Assembly: GCA_030765605.1 (NCBI GenBank)
Contig: JAVCCG010000107.1
Location: 20,380 to 84,379, forward strand
Length of the DNA stretch: 64,000 nt
Source of the DNA: Candidatus Alcyoniella australis
GTDB taxonomy: Bacteria; Lernaellota; Lernaellaia; JAVCCG01; Alcyoniellaceae
Direction: 5' to 3'
The notes below the pieces were generated by a model that worked only from the letters and a program-made list of their open reading frames with translations, was not told the origin of the DNA and ran no database searches. The first letter of the stretch is position 1. Every line of letters begins with the position of its first letter. Of this stretch, positions 26,564 to 35,884 are shown in pieces. The position numbers and the translations under genes were made by a program.

Positions 26564-27796
26564 CTATTTAAACCGTTGGCGATCGGCCAGCGCCTTGCGC
26601 GCGGTAACAGCCAAAATGCCGGGCACCTGTTTGCTCTTTGAAAGATGCGCCAAGTCCCGGTCGTTGAGCATGGTCATGTATTTGAGCGACAACGGGATCG
26701 GTGTCTTGGGATTGTTCACCAGCGCCAATTTCGTCTGATAGTTCTTGGTCCACTCGCGGCTGTTGGCGATAATCCTGATCAGCTCCTCTCGCGCAGTCTT
26801 GTCGCGCGAGAGCTTGAGCACCTCCTCGATGGTGATCCGCGGATTCTGCAGCACGCATTCCTGGATTATCTTGTTGGGACTTTTAATCAGGATCATCCTG
26901 GCTTCCAGCGATCCCTTAAGCGCCATCTTGATCTGATCCATGACCCTCATCTTCTTGACGCGGAAGGCCATCGAGCTGCGTTCCGTGCCGGTCAGCTCTT
27001 GATCGGGATCGACCAGGAATTCCTTGGCGAACTCCTCATCCTTCTCGAAGCTCTCCTTGGCCAGCTTATCCAGGTCGACGTGCTGCTTGAGCTCCTTCTC
27101 GGACATCGAGTCGAAGACCAAATCGTCGTATTGTTCCCCATGCTCCGCCGACTCTACGGCCTCGTCCATGGCCGAAGCTTCGGTGGAGGGGGCCTCCGGG
27201 GCCTGGGGCTCGATCCCTTCCGCCACCGGCGGGGCGAACTCCTCAAACTCGCGATCTTCGGGCGCCTCGATATTCAACAACCGCAGGAACTGTTCTACGC
27301 GATCGCGGATCGCCCGCGGCACAGCTGAGTTGCGTCTCAGGGCATTGTAAATCTGCGGAGCCTGCACCAACCGCGTCTGGTTGGCGGCGATGATATCGAT
27401 CAGGCCGATGTCGGTCAGCGTCTCGGCCAGGAAGATTATCGTCTCGTTAGCGCAGGTGGGATTGAGCAGGATGCGCTCGTACATCGCCGGCAGCGCCAAC
27501 TCCCTGCGGGCGAAGAAATCGAGCGCCTGCCAAGGAGTAGCCTGGGACGCCAGCGCGGTATCGATCAGGTTCGGCGGCAGCTCGTCGATACTCTCCTGCG
27601 CGGCCTTGGCGATCTGCTCGTCATCGTCCCGGTGCAGGTAGACCAGGGTGACCACCAGTTCCTGGGTGCCCATCGGCAGCAGTCCCTTGGCCGCCGCCAT
27701 GCGCACGCCGGGTCCGGCGTCTTGGGGCAGAATGCTTCTTACCTGTTCGGGCAGCTCTTCCCAGGTGAGTTTTACACCTGTGTAGTTCTCATTCAC
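26564..27796 (-). CDS. HEAT-like repeat protein of deltaproteobacterial type
   Basis: A 410-residue acidic protein of short paired helices resembling HEAT/leucine-rich-variant repeats, most clearly in the C-terminal 120 residues (SPNKIIQECVLQNPRITIEE and NNPKTPIPLSLKYM). An Ala/Glu/Pro-rich linker (about 185-225) splits it into two helical halves. I believe similar proteins of unknown function are common in Myxococcota and Desulfobacterota; that is memory, not a search. The frame starts with GTG at 27796, with GGAG nine bases upstream. The EF-G-like gene ends 47 bases upstream in the same direction. Confidence 0.65.
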   Translation of the reverse strand: MNENYTGVKLTWEELPEQVRSILPQDAGPGVRMAAAKGLLPMGTQELVVTLVYLHRDDDEQIAKAAQESIDELPPNLIDTALASQATPWQALDFFARRELALPAMYERILLNPTCANETIIFLAETLTDIGLIDIIAANQTRLVQAPQIYNALRRNSAVPRAIRDRVEQFLRLLNIEAPEDREFEEFAPPVAEGIEPQAPEAPSTEASAMDEAVESAEHGEQYDDLVFDSMSEKELKQHVDLDKLAKESFEKDEEFAKEFLVDPDQELTGTERSSMAFRVKKMRVMDQIKMALKGSLEARMILIKSPNKIIQECVLQNPRITIEEVLKLSRDKTAREELIRIIANSREWTKNYQTKLALVNNPKTPIPLSLKYMTMLNDRDLAHLSKSKQVPGILAVTARKALADRQRFK

Positions 27797-27843
27797 GGTT
27801 CAGGCTCCAGCAAAAGCCGTTCGTGGCCACTTTCCAACCGCAA

Positions 27844-29934
27844 CTATTCCTCGGACTCCCGTTTGCTTTCCTCGATGATCTTCGCCTGCAGATTGTGCGG
27901 CACTTCCTCGTAGCGACTGAAGCTCGAAACGTAGCAGCCCTTGCCGCTGGTCAACGAACGAAGGTCCGGCTCGTAGCGCAGCACCTCGGCCAGCGGCACC
28001 TGAACCCGCACCACCGAGTTGCGGCCCTTACTGTCGATGCCCAGCACCCTGCCGCGCCGACTGTTCATGTCGCCCATCACATCGCCCGTCTTATCTTCGG
28101 GCACGGTTATCTCCATGTCGACGATCGGTTCGAGCAACGTGGGTTGGGCCTTTTGCATTGCCGTCTGGAAGCCCATTGAGCCGGCGATTTTGAACGCCAT
28201 CTCCGAGCTGTCCACGGTGTGATAACTGCCGTCGACCAGCTGGACCTGGAAGTCGATCACCGGATAGCCCGCCAGGTGACCGCGCTCGGCGGCCTCGGAT
28301 ATTCCCTTTTCAACAGCGGGGATGTACTGGCGCGGGATCGACCCGCCGACGATCTTGTCGACGAACTGGAATCCCGAGCCGCTGGGCAGTGGATCGAGGT
28401 TGATCACCGTGTCGCCGAACTGTCCGCGACCGCCGGTCTGCTTTTTATAGCGGCCGCGCACTTCTTTGACCGAGGCGCGGATCGTCTCTTTATAGGGCAC
28501 CTTGGGAGCTTTGAGCAGCACCTCCACGCCGAACTTGCGCCGAATGCGCTCGATCGTCATCTCCAGATGCCCCTGTCCCATGCCGGTGAGGATCAGCTGT
28601 TTGGTCTGGGCATCGCGCCTGGTATGCAGCGAGGGGTCCTCCTCTTGGATCCGCTGCAGCGCGCTGGCGATTTTATCCTCGTCGCCCTTGGTCTTGGGCT
28701 CGATGGCAAAGCTGAGCGAACCATCGGGGATTTTAATCATGTCGAAAATCAGCGGCGCCTTGGCGTCAACGTAGGTATCGCCGGTGCGGGTATCCCGCTG
28801 TTTGGCCAGGGCGACGATGTCGCCGCAGACGATGTCGTCCACCGGCTCCTGCTTCTTGCCCTGCATCTTTAACGGCTGGCCGATGCGCTCGTTCGCTTCG
28901 CGTGTGGCGTTGCGGGCCTCGGCGTTGGCGCTCAGGCCGCCGCGGAATACGCGCAGCAGGTTGAGCTTGCCGGCGAACGGATCGACGATCGTCTTGAACA
29001 CCAGGCCGGCGAACGCGCCATCGGTCGCGGGCACTACTTCGATCAGCTTCTCGACATCGGATACGTCGTGGGCTTGCAGCGGCGGGACATCCAACGGGCT
29101 GGGCCCCGAGCCCTCGATAAAATTGAGCAGCAGGTCAACGCCGATGTTCAGCGTGGCCGAACCGCTGAGCAGCGGGACGATCGAGCCCTGGCTCAGCCCC
29201 TTGCCCAGCGCCGCCACCAGTTCCTCGGGCTGGAGTTCCTGGTCTTCCAGATAGCGCTCCATCAGTTCGTCGTCGCTCTCGGCGATCGACTCGATGGCCT
29301 GCATGCGCAGTTCCTCGATCCTGTCGGTCATCGTCTCGGGAATCGGAATCTCCTCGCACTTGCCCGAGCCGTCCTTGGCGTAGCGATAGGCCTTACCCAA
29401 GAGCACGTCGACCACTCCCTCGAAGGCGTCCTCCTGGCCGATGGGAACAACCAGCGGAACCGGAATCACCTTGAACGTCTGCTTGATTTCTTCGAGCACG
29501 GCGTCGAAGTTCGCGCGTTCGCGGTCGAGTTTGTTGATATACAAAGCCCGTGGCTTCTTTTGCTCGACGGCCAACTCCCAATAGCGTTCGGTCTGGACCT
29601 CGATCCCCGAGGCGGAGCAGATCACCATCAGCGCCATGTCGATCGCGGACATCGCGTTGCGGGCATCGGGCACGTAGTTGGCGTCGCCCGGCGTATCGAT
29701 CAGGTTGATCAACGTCTTGCCGTGCTTGATGTATCCGACTGCCATGCCCAGGCTGACCTGGCGGTCCATCTCCTCGGGCTCCCAATCCATCACAGTGTTT
29801 TTATCGGTGATTTTTCCCAGGCGGGTGAGCATCTTTGCGTTGAAAAACATCGCTTCGGCCAGGCTCGTTTTGCCCGAGCCTCCATGGCCGAACAGGCCGA
29901 TGTTTCGGATCAGCCTGGGGTCGTGGCTCTTCAT
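27844..29934 (-). CDS. EF-G-like translational GTPase lacking the catalytic His
   Basis: A 696-residue GTPase with all EF-G domains: P-loop GHGGSGKTS (16-24), G3 DTPGD (80-84), G4 NKLD, then domains II-V ending in RYEEVP. Canonical EF-G has DTPGH; here the His that positions the water is Asp84, and the switch I region differs from the RGITI type. These features place it with EF-G2/FusA2-like paralogues rather than the housekeeping translocase. It may act on ribosomes during stress or recycling; that is inference. AAAGGAG lies nine bases before the ATG. str-operon neighbours (rpsL, rpsG, tuf) are absent. Confidence 0.85.
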   Translation of the reverse strand: MKSHDPRLIRNIGLFGHGGSGKTSLAEAMFFNAKMLTRLGKITDKNTVMDWEPEEMDRQVSLGMAVGYIKHGKTLINLIDTPGDANYVPDARNAMSAIDMALMVICSASGIEVQTERYWELAVEQKKPRALYINKLDRERANFDAVLEEIKQTFKVIPVPLVVPIGQEDAFEGVVDVLLGKAYRYAKDGSGKCEEIPIPETMTDRIEELRMQAIESIAESDDELMERYLEDQELQPEELVAALGKGLSQGSIVPLLSGSATLNIGVDLLLNFIEGSGPSPLDVPPLQAHDVSDVEKLIEVVPATDGAFAGLVFKTIVDPFAGKLNLLRVFRGGLSANAEARNATREANERIGQPLKMQGKKQEPVDDIVCGDIVALAKQRDTRTGDTYVDAKAPLIFDMIKIPDGSLSFAIEPKTKGDEDKIASALQRIQEEDPSLHTRRDAQTKQLILTGMGQGHLEMTIERIRRKFGVEVLLKAPKVPYKETIRASVKEVRGRYKKQTGGRGQFGDTVINLDPLPSGSGFQFVDKIVGGSIPRQYIPAVEKGISEAAERGHLAGYPVIDFQVQLVDGSYHTVDSSEMAFKIAGSMGFQTAMQKAQPTLLEPIVDMEITVPEDKTGDVMGDMNSRRGRVLGIDSKGRNSVVRVQVPLAEVLRYEPDLRSLTSGKGCYVSSFSRYEEVPHNLQAKIIEESKRESEE

Positions 29935-30049
29935 CAGAACTGACTCCTTTCCATGCTTCGCATCCTGCGGCCCACAGGGCCGATGACAGCCGCAAACGAT
30001 TCTTGCCGTATATCGCTATTCGGGGGAAAACCCCGTAAAAAGGGGAACC

Positions 30050-30078
30050 TTGGTATCACGATAACGATCGACTGTCAA
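30050..30078 (-). promoter_or_regulatory. Candidate promoter for the EF-G-like gene
   Basis: On the minus strand, perfect TTGACA (30073-30078) is 17 bases from a poor -10 (TACCAA, 30050-30055). The leader of about 110 bases contains a C4/G4/C5 tract near its 5' end that can fold in two alternative short hairpins. Confidence 0.35.
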
Positions 30079-30111
30079 GAAATCCCGGCCAGGGTGCGCA
30101 GTGGCGACCGA

Positions 30112-30139
30112 TTGACTTTATTCTGTCTTTTGGTACTCT
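30112..30139 (+). promoter_or_regulatory. Candidate promoter for purM
   Basis: TTGACT (30112-30117) and TACTCT (30134-30139) are 16 bases apart; the leader to the GTG at 30205 would be about 60 bases. It is divergent from the EF-G-like gene's promoter. Confidence 0.4.
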
Positions 30140-30204
30140 ACGATCGCCCTTAGATCTGGGATTAGGCCATACCCAACAAAAGTCAACCTCAGCGGAGACT
30201 GCCA

Positions 30205-31248
30205 GTGAAGCGATCTTTGACCTACTCTGACGCCGGCGTTGACATTGAGGCGGGATCGAATCTGGTCGAAAGAATAAAGCCACTGGTGCGCGCGACGTTC
30301 CGCCCCGAGGTCATCACCGAGATCGGCGGTTTCGCCTCGCTTTTCAAGCTGCACATCGACCAGTGGAAAAACCCGGTGCTGGTCAGTTCCACCGACGGTG
30401 TGGGCACCAAGCTCAAGATCGCCTTTATGATGGACAAGCACGACACCGTGGGGATCGACCTGGTGGCAATGGTGCTCAACGACGTGATCGTCAACGGCGG
30501 CCAGCCGCTATTCATGCTCGACTACTTCGCCACGGGCAAGCTCAAGATCGATACTGCGGTGCAGGTCATCCGCGGCATCTCCGAGGGCTGCTCCCAGGCC
30601 GACTGTTCGCTGATCGGCGGCGAGACCGCCGAGATGCCCGACTTCTATCCCGACGGCGAGTACGACCTGGCGGGGTTCGGCGTAGGAATCGTGGAGAACG
30701 AGGAGATCATCGACGGCAGCCAGATCCGCGTGGGCGACAAGCTGATCAGCATCGGCTCCAGCGGCCTGCACTCCAACGGCTACTCGCTGGTGCGCAAGAT
30801 CGTCTTCGACCGGACGAAGTGCGGCCTCGAGGATCACATCGACGAGCTGGGACGCACGCTGGGCGAGGAGCTGCTCGAGCCGACCAAGATCTACGTGCGC
30901 ACGGTGCGCAACCTGCTGCGCGACTTCCCGATCCACGGCATCTGCAATATCACCGGCGGCGGTCTGACCGAGAACATCCCACGCATCCTTCCCGCGCGCT
31001 GCCGCGCCATATTGCGCAACGGCTCGTGGGAGATCCCGCCGATCTTCGAGTTCCTCCAGCGCTCCGGCGAAATCGAGACCGCCGAGATGAACCGCACCTT
31101 CAACAACGGCATCGGCATGGTGTTGATCGTCCCCGAACAGGAGACCGACAACATCTCGATCCGGCTCGAGGGACTCGGCGAGAAGGTCAGCGTGATCGGC
31201 GAGATCGTCGAACGTAAAAACGACGAGACTGCGCTGCAATTCGAATAG
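30205..31248 (+). CDS. purM: Phosphoribosylformylglycinamidine cyclo-ligase
   Basis: The 347-residue AIR synthetase closes the imidazole ring in purine synthesis (FGAM to AIR with ATP). It begins with the family signature LTYSDAGVDI, followed by VSSTDGVGTKLKIA, MVLNDVIVNGGQPLFMLDY and GGETAEMPDFY, and later GLHSNGYSLVRK. Initiation is at GTG 30205, with GGAG seven bases upstream. The FAD oxidoreductase starts three bases after its stop. Confidence 0.97.
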   Translation: MKRSLTYSDAGVDIEAGSNLVERIKPLVRATFRPEVITEIGGFASLFKLHIDQWKNPVLVSSTDGVGTKLKIAFMMDKHDTVGIDLVAMVLNDVIVNGGQPLFMLDYFATGKLKIDTAVQVIRGISEGCSQADCSLIGGETAEMPDFYPDGEYDLAGFGVGIVENEEIIDGSQIRVGDKLISIGSSGLHSNGYSLVRKIVFDRTKCGLEDHIDELGRTLGEELLEPTKIYVRTVRNLLRDFPIHGICNITGGGLTENIPRILPARCRAILRNGSWEIPPIFEFLQRSGEIETAEMNRTFNNGIGMVLIVPEQETDNISIRLEGLGEKVSVIGEIVERKNDETALQFE

Positions 31249-31251
31249 CAA

Positions 31252-32730
31252 ATGTTGGGCAAGCTCTTCGACGCGGTTGTCATCGGCACGGAAATTTCCG
31301 GCCTGATCGCCGGCGCTCTGCTGGTCAAGCGCGGATACAACGTGCTGGTCGTCGACGTCGCCTCAGACAAGGTCGAGCTGCACAAGGAGGGCTACCTGCT
31401 GCGGCGGGCCAAGCCGTTCTTCTTCGGCTTCGGCCAGGGGCACGTGTTCAGCGACATCTTCAACGAGCTGGGCATCCCGTTTCTCGAGAAAAAAAAGTTC
31501 GTGCTCGCCGAGCCAGCGTTTCAGCTGATTCTGCCCCAGAGCAGACTGGACTTCCCTCCGGGTCGCGAGGCCCAATTCCAGCTGTTGGAGCACAACCTGG
31601 GAACCGATGCCAAGGGACTGCGCACGTTTTTCACCGAGATCGACCGCTACCACGACCTGGTGAGCACGATCTTCGCCAGCGACGTGGTCTATCCGCCGGC
31701 CTCGACCTCGGACCGCTGGAAGTTCAACCGCGCGACACGCCCGATCGCCGCGGCGCTCAAAGAGAACGAGAAAACGTCGTTCGACGAGTTCGTCAGCTCG
31801 TTCAACCTCTCGACCGTTTCGCAGAAGATCGTGCGCTCGATCCTCTACTACCTGTCGAGCCTGCAATGCGAGAACGTCACCCTGCTGCGCGCGGCCTACC
31901 TACTGGGCAGCACCCACCGCGGACTGGTCACGGCCGAGGGCGGGATCGCCCTGCTCGAGTCGCTGCTCAAGGAGCGCATCTCGAGCTATCGCGGCAAATT
32001 CCACCAAGCCGACCAGATCGAAGAGGTCGTAATTCGCAAGGGCAAGCTTTCGGCGATCCGCTTCCCCGGCGAAAAGGACGAGGTGCGCTGCCGGCACCTG
32101 CTGGTCAGCTCCAATCCCAAGACCTTCTTCCCCACGTTGCTGCCGCGCGCCTACCGCCGCCAGTTCCGCGAGCTGTGCGAGTGGGAACAGCTGATCCAGA
32201 CCGAGTTCACGCTCTACGTCGGCATTGACGACGATGTGGTGCCCGTGGGCATGCACGACAACCTGATCCTGATCCACGACCCCGAGCGCGAGCTGTGGGC
32301 GCACAACCTGCTGTTCCTCAACCTCAGCCCCCGCGAGAACGAGTTTTACGCGCCCAAGGGCAAGCGGCTGCTGCAGGCCACCTGCCGGCTGAACTTCCGC
32401 GAGGACTTCGGTCTGAACGACGCCAAGCAGCTCTCCGAGCGGATCGTCGAGGTGCTGCGCGGGCTGATCCCGTTCCTGGACGAGCACATCGACCGCATTT
32501 TCGTCGAGGAGAGCTTCAAGCTCTACAAGCGCCGCCTGGACGTCGATCTGCTGGCGCGCATCGAGCCGATCGACACGCTGGGCCTGGGGCACCTGACCAA
32601 CCGCACCCCGCAAAAAGAGGTGCTCTATGCCGGACGCGCGGTGCTGCCCGGAATGGAGATGGAGGGCGAGGCGATCTCGGCGATCACCGCTGCGGACATC
32701 TTTTCCAAAAGTTTGATGAAAAAACGCTGA
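31252..32730 (+). CDS. FAD-dependent oxidoreductase of the phytoene-desaturase-like superfamily
   Basis: A 492-residue protein with a Rossmann start (DAVVIGTEISGLIAGALL), an adjacent acidic strand end (VVDVAS), and a C-terminal block (LYAGRAVLPGMEMEGEAISA) typical of CrtI/amine-oxidase-like flavoproteins. The central Gly of the GxGxxG nucleotide loop is Glu, which is unusual. No carotenoid or quinone gene is nearby; it is linked only to purM. The substrate is unknown; saturation or desaturation of an isoprenoid or lipid would be a guess. Confidence 0.72.
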   Translation: MLGKLFDAVVIGTEISGLIAGALLVKRGYNVLVVDVASDKVELHKEGYLLRRAKPFFFGFGQGHVFSDIFNELGIPFLEKKKFVLAEPAFQLILPQSRLDFPPGREAQFQLLEHNLGTDAKGLRTFFTEIDRYHDLVSTIFASDVVYPPASTSDRWKFNRATRPIAAALKENEKTSFDEFVSSFNLSTVSQKIVRSILYYLSSLQCENVTLLRAAYLLGSTHRGLVTAEGGIALLESLLKERISSYRGKFHQADQIEEVVIRKGKLSAIRFPGEKDEVRCRHLLVSSNPKTFFPTLLPRAYRRQFRELCEWEQLIQTEFTLYVGIDDDVVPVGMHDNLILIHDPERELWAHNLLFLNLSPRENEFYAPKGKRLLQATCRLNFREDFGLNDAKQLSERIVEVLRGLIPFLDEHIDRIFVEESFKLYKRRLDVDLLARIEPIDTLGLGHLTNRTPQKEVLYAGRAVLPGMEMEGEAISAITAADIFSKSLMKKR

Positions 32731-32738
32731 GCAACCGA

Positions 32739-32766
32739 TTGGACATGCCCGGCGGATTGTGATAAA
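32739..32766 (+). promoter_or_regulatory. Extended -10 promoter for rpmB
   Basis: TTGGAC (32739-32744), a 16-base spacer and GATAAA (32761-32766) preceded by TGT, matching the TGn extended -10. The leader before ATG 32798 would be about 25 bases. Confidence 0.45.
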
Positions 32767-32797
32767 TAAACGCCCTCGTTTTTATCAGAGGTTTGAA

Positions 32798-32989
32798 ATG
32801 AGTAGAGTTTGCGAGATATGCGGCAAGGGAAGGCTGGTTGGTTACAACATCAGCCATTCGCACATCAAGACCAAGAAAGTGCAGCTGCCCAACCTGCAGC
32901 GGATCCGCATCGTCCAAGACGGTACGGTCAAGCGCGTGCGGGTCTGCACCTCGTGCATCAAAGCCGGCAAGGTCCAAAAGGCGGTTTAA
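32798..32989 (+). CDS. rpmB: 50S ribosomal protein L28
   Basis: A 63-residue L28 with the N-terminal CEICGKG and the C-terminal CTSCIKAGK, together a four-Cys zinc site (the Zn-binding form), around the basic SHSHIKTKKVQLPNLQRI core. ATG at 32798 is six bases after AGAGG; an upstream in-frame start at 32759 would add a non-family extension. It has its own promoter and terminator, so it is a single-gene unit. Confidence 0.95.
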   Translation: MSRVCEICGKGRLVGYNISHSHIKTKKVQLPNLQRIRIVQDGTVKRVRVCTSCIKAGKVQKAV

Positions 32990-33012
32990 CCGCACTGCTA
33001 TTCGTCGATATG

Positions 33013-33038
33013 GGGCGGGCCGCGAGCCCGCCCTTTTT
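33013..33038 (+). terminator. Intrinsic terminator after rpmB
   Basis: Perfect 8-bp stem GGGCGGGC/GCCCGCCC (33013-33020 with 33026-33033), a five-base loop and five T residues (33034-33038). No T-run on the minus strand. Confidence 0.9.
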
Positions 33039-33061
33039 ATTTGCCGTCCGGCGCTTCGGCC

Positions 33062-35227
33062 TCAGCCCCCAACCGGGTTGCGCATCCGCTCGACCCGGAT
33101 CACTCCCTTGATCTTACGCAGGGCGCGGATCATGTGATCCAGCTGCTTAACGTCCCTGACCTGCAGGCTGAAGGTGTGGTCGGCCTGCTTATCGTGGGTC
33201 GTCTCGATGTGCACGCGGGTGATGTTTACCGACTCGGTGCTGATCACCTTGGAGATCGCGGCCAGCATCCCGGGGATGTCCTCGGACGTGATCCGGATCG
33301 TGGCTTGCGACAGGTCGTTGGCGGCCAGGTCCCATTCGACCTCCACCTTGCGCTCCTCCTCCTCGGCCTCGACTTCCGGACAATCGGTGGAGTGGATCGT
33401 CACCCCCCTGCCGCGGGTGATGAAGCCGACGATCGGCTCGCCGGGCAGTGGGTTGCAGCAACGCGCGATGCGGAACACGACGTCGTCCACTCCGCTGACT
33501 CTGATTCCCCGATTGCGACCGCGCAACGGAGAAAGTATTTTGCTGATCGCGCCGCCCTCTTGTTTGGGCTCGGGCTTGTCCGAAGCCGCCTGGGGCGCGA
33601 ACTCTGAGACCACCGGCTTGGTCGTCACCTTGCCAAAGCCGATCAGCGTCAGCAGCCCCTCGAAATTGCCAGCGCCGAACTTCTTGGCGATCTCTTCGAT
33701 CCGCTCGTCGCGCTCGACTTTGTTCAAACTGATCTTGTAGCGCCGTAGTGCTTTCTCCAGCAGGCTGCGCCCCAGGCTCATCGCCCGCGCGCGCTCCTCT
33801 CGCTTTAGAAAAGAGTTGATCTTGTTGCGCGCCTGGGGGGTCTTGACGATTTTCATCCAGTCGCGGCTGGGGCGCGCGCTCTTGCTGGTGATGATCTCCA
33901 CGCGTTCGCCGCTTTTAAGCTGGTACTTCAGCGGCACCAACGAGCCGTTGACCCGGGCGCCGCTGACGCTGTTGCCAACCTCGGTATGGATCGAATAGGC
34001 GAAGTCGATCGGCGTGGCCCCCTTGGGAAAGCTCTTGACGTCGCCGTGGGGCGTAAAGACGTAGACCTCGTCGGGGAACAGGTCGAGTTTGACCGAGTTG
34101 AGGAACTCCTCGGGGTCCTCCAGGTCGCGCTGCCACTCCAGCAGCCGCCGCAACCAAGCGAACTTGTGGTCGTCCTGAGGATTGAAGTCCACACCCTGTT
34201 TGTAGCGCCAATGCGCGGCGATCCCCTCTTCGGCCAGGGCGTGCATCTCGTTAGTGCGGATCTGGATTTCCACCCGCTCGCCGTAGGGGCCGATCACCGT
34301 GGTGTGCAACGACTTGTACATGTTGTCCTTGGGCAGCGCGATGTAGTCTTTGAAACGCCCGGGGACCGGTTTCCAGATCGAGTGGATCACTCCCAGCACC
34401 TCGTAGCAGTCCTGCAATCCCTCGACCACGATACGAAAGGCGATCAGGTCGTACACCTGCTCGAAGCTCAGGCCTTGCGACGTCATCTTCGACGCGATCG
34501 AATGCACGTTCTTGATCCGGCCCATCACGTCGGCTTTGATCCCGTGCTCGTCGAGAATCTCCTTGAGCAGCCGAATTACTTCCTGGACATACTTCTCGCG
34601 CTCGCGGCGCCCCTTCTTAAGCTTTAGCGTGATCTTGTAATACTCGTCGGAGTTCAGCACGCGGAACGAGAGATCCTCCAGCTCGGTCTTGACCGCCTGC
34701 ATCCCCAGCCGCTGGGCCAACGGGGCATAGATCTCCATGGTCTCGCGCGCCACCCGCTGCTGCTTCTCTTTGTTCAAATGCTCGATGGTGCGCATGTTGT
34801 GCAGCCGGTCGGCGAGCTTGATCAGGATCACGCGAATGTCCTTGGCCGTGGCCAGAATGATCTTCTTGAAATTCTCAGCCTGGGCCTCGGCCGAGCTGCC
34901 GAAGCTCATGCGGCCAATCTTGGTCACGCCGTCGACCAGCCCCGCGATCTCCTTGCCGAAGACCTCGGTCAGCCGCTCGATATTTACTTGCTCGCAATCC
35001 TCCAGCGTGTCGTGCAGCAGCCCGGTGGCCACGCTGGCCACGTCCAGCCGCATGTTGGCCAGCTGGTTGGCGACTTCCAGCGGGTGGATCAGGTACGGCT
35101 CGCCGGACTGGCGCAACTGCCCGGCGTGGGCTCTGGCCGAAAAAATATAGGCCCGACGGATCAGATCGAGATCCGCCTCCGGGTTGTACTTCGCAACCCG
35201 GTCGATAATTTCATTGAGCCTGATCAT
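33062..35227 (-). CDS. Bifunctional (p)ppGpp synthetase/hydrolase (Rel/SpoT)
   Basis: The 721-residue alarmone enzyme has an N-terminal HD hydrolase with LLHDTLEDC, a synthetase domain with RFKDYIALPKDNMYKSLHT, a TGS domain (VYVFTPHGDVKSFPKGATP), a conserved Cys segment (RCCNPLPGEPIVGFITRGRG) and a C-terminal ACT domain. Both active sites look intact, so it should make and degrade (p)ppGpp. ATG at 35227 overlaps the gmk stop (TGATG), so translation is coupled. In many relatives rpoZ lies between gmk and this gene; here there is no room for it. Confidence 0.95.
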   Translation of the reverse strand: MIRLNEIIDRVAKYNPEADLDLIRRAYIFSARAHAGQLRQSGEPYLIHPLEVANQLANMRLDVASVATGLLHDTLEDCEQVNIERLTEVFGKEIAGLVDGVTKIGRMSFGSSAEAQAENFKKIILATAKDIRVILIKLADRLHNMRTIEHLNKEKQQRVARETMEIYAPLAQRLGMQAVKTELEDLSFRVLNSDEYYKITLKLKKGRREREKYVQEVIRLLKEILDEHGIKADVMGRIKNVHSIASKMTSQGLSFEQVYDLIAFRIVVEGLQDCYEVLGVIHSIWKPVPGRFKDYIALPKDNMYKSLHTTVIGPYGERVEIQIRTNEMHALAEEGIAAHWRYKQGVDFNPQDDHKFAWLRRLLEWQRDLEDPEEFLNSVKLDLFPDEVYVFTPHGDVKSFPKGATPIDFAYSIHTEVGNSVSGARVNGSLVPLKYQLKSGERVEIITSKSARPSRDWMKIVKTPQARNKINSFLKREERARAMSLGRSLLEKALRRYKISLNKVERDERIEEIAKKFGAGNFEGLLTLIGFGKVTTKPVVSEFAPQAASDKPEPKQEGGAISKILSPLRGRNRGIRVSGVDDVVFRIARCCNPLPGEPIVGFITRGRGVTIHSTDCPEVEAEEEERKVEVEWDLAANDLSQATIRITSEDIPGMLAAISKVISTESVNITRVHIETTHDKQADHTFSLQVRDVKQLDHMIRALRKIKGVIRVERMRNPVGG

Positions 35228-35877
35228 CTGTTGAAACCCGCTCCTGCCGCGATCTGCGGATCCAGCCGACTCAGGGAGCGTTCGAGCCGGCACTCGTCGG
35301 CCCGTTGTGCGTCGCCGCCCCGGATGTAGTTGACGATCGAAAGCAGGTCCCGGGCCGCCGCGTCGAACTCGTCGTTGATTACCACGAACTCGGAACTGCC
35401 CAGATAGGACATCTCACGCCGAGCGTTGGCCAGCCGTCGCTGGATTACCTCGTCGCTGTCGGTTCCGCGCTGCTCCAGCCGTTGGCGCAGGGTCTCCATG
35501 CTCGGCGGGACGATGAAGATCAAGCGCGCTTCGGGCAGCGCTCCTTTGATCTGCACTGCGCCGATCCCGTCGATTTCGAACAAAACGTCCACACCCCTGG
35601 CCCGAATACGTTCCAGGTCGCTGCGACTGGTGCCGTAAAAGTTGCCGTAGAGTTCGGTGTGTTCGAGCAGTTCGCCGTTGTGCAACATGCGCTCGAACTG
35701 TTCTCGATCAACGAAATTGTATTGCTCGCCGTTGTGCTCGTTTTTTCGCGGTTCGCGGGTGGTGGTTGAAAGGCTCAGCTCCAGCCCCTGGGCATGTTCC
35801 AACAGCCAGTGGACCAAGCTGGTCTTCCCCGTACCCGAAGCCCCTGAAATTACGAAAACGCGTCCCGGATGCTCCAT
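35224..35877 (-). CDS. gmk: Guanylate kinase
   Basis: This enzyme of about 217 residues phosphorylates GMP to GDP. It shows the P-loop SGASGTGKTS, the GMP-binding TTTREPR and YNFVDREQF, and FEIDGIGAVQIK. Bacterial Gmk is usually about 205 residues; the last 30 here are an extra tail. ATG at 35877 is preferred, though TTG at 35892, which overlaps yicC, is possible; neither has a clear ribosome site. It sits in the common yicC-gmk-rel order, supplying GDP/GTP upstream of alarmone synthesis. Confidence 0.95.
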   Translation of the reverse strand: MEHPGRVFVISGASGTGKTSLVHWLLEHAQGLELSLSTTTREPRKNEHNGEQYNFVDREQFERMLHNGELLEHTELYGNFYGTSRSDLERIRARGVDVLFEIDGIGAVQIKGALPEARLIFIVPPSMETLRQRLEQRGTDSDEVIQRRLANARREMSYLGSSEFVVINDEFDAAARDLLSIVNYIRGGDAQRADECRLERSLSRLDPQIAAGAGFNR

Positions 35878-35884
35878 CGTATTA

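Noticed and set aside
29987-30046. Alternative C4/G4/C5 hairpins in the EF-G-like gene leader, possible attenuator
   Set aside because: Stems are only four to five pairs and one arm lies at or before the predicted start site; no terminator T-run follows.
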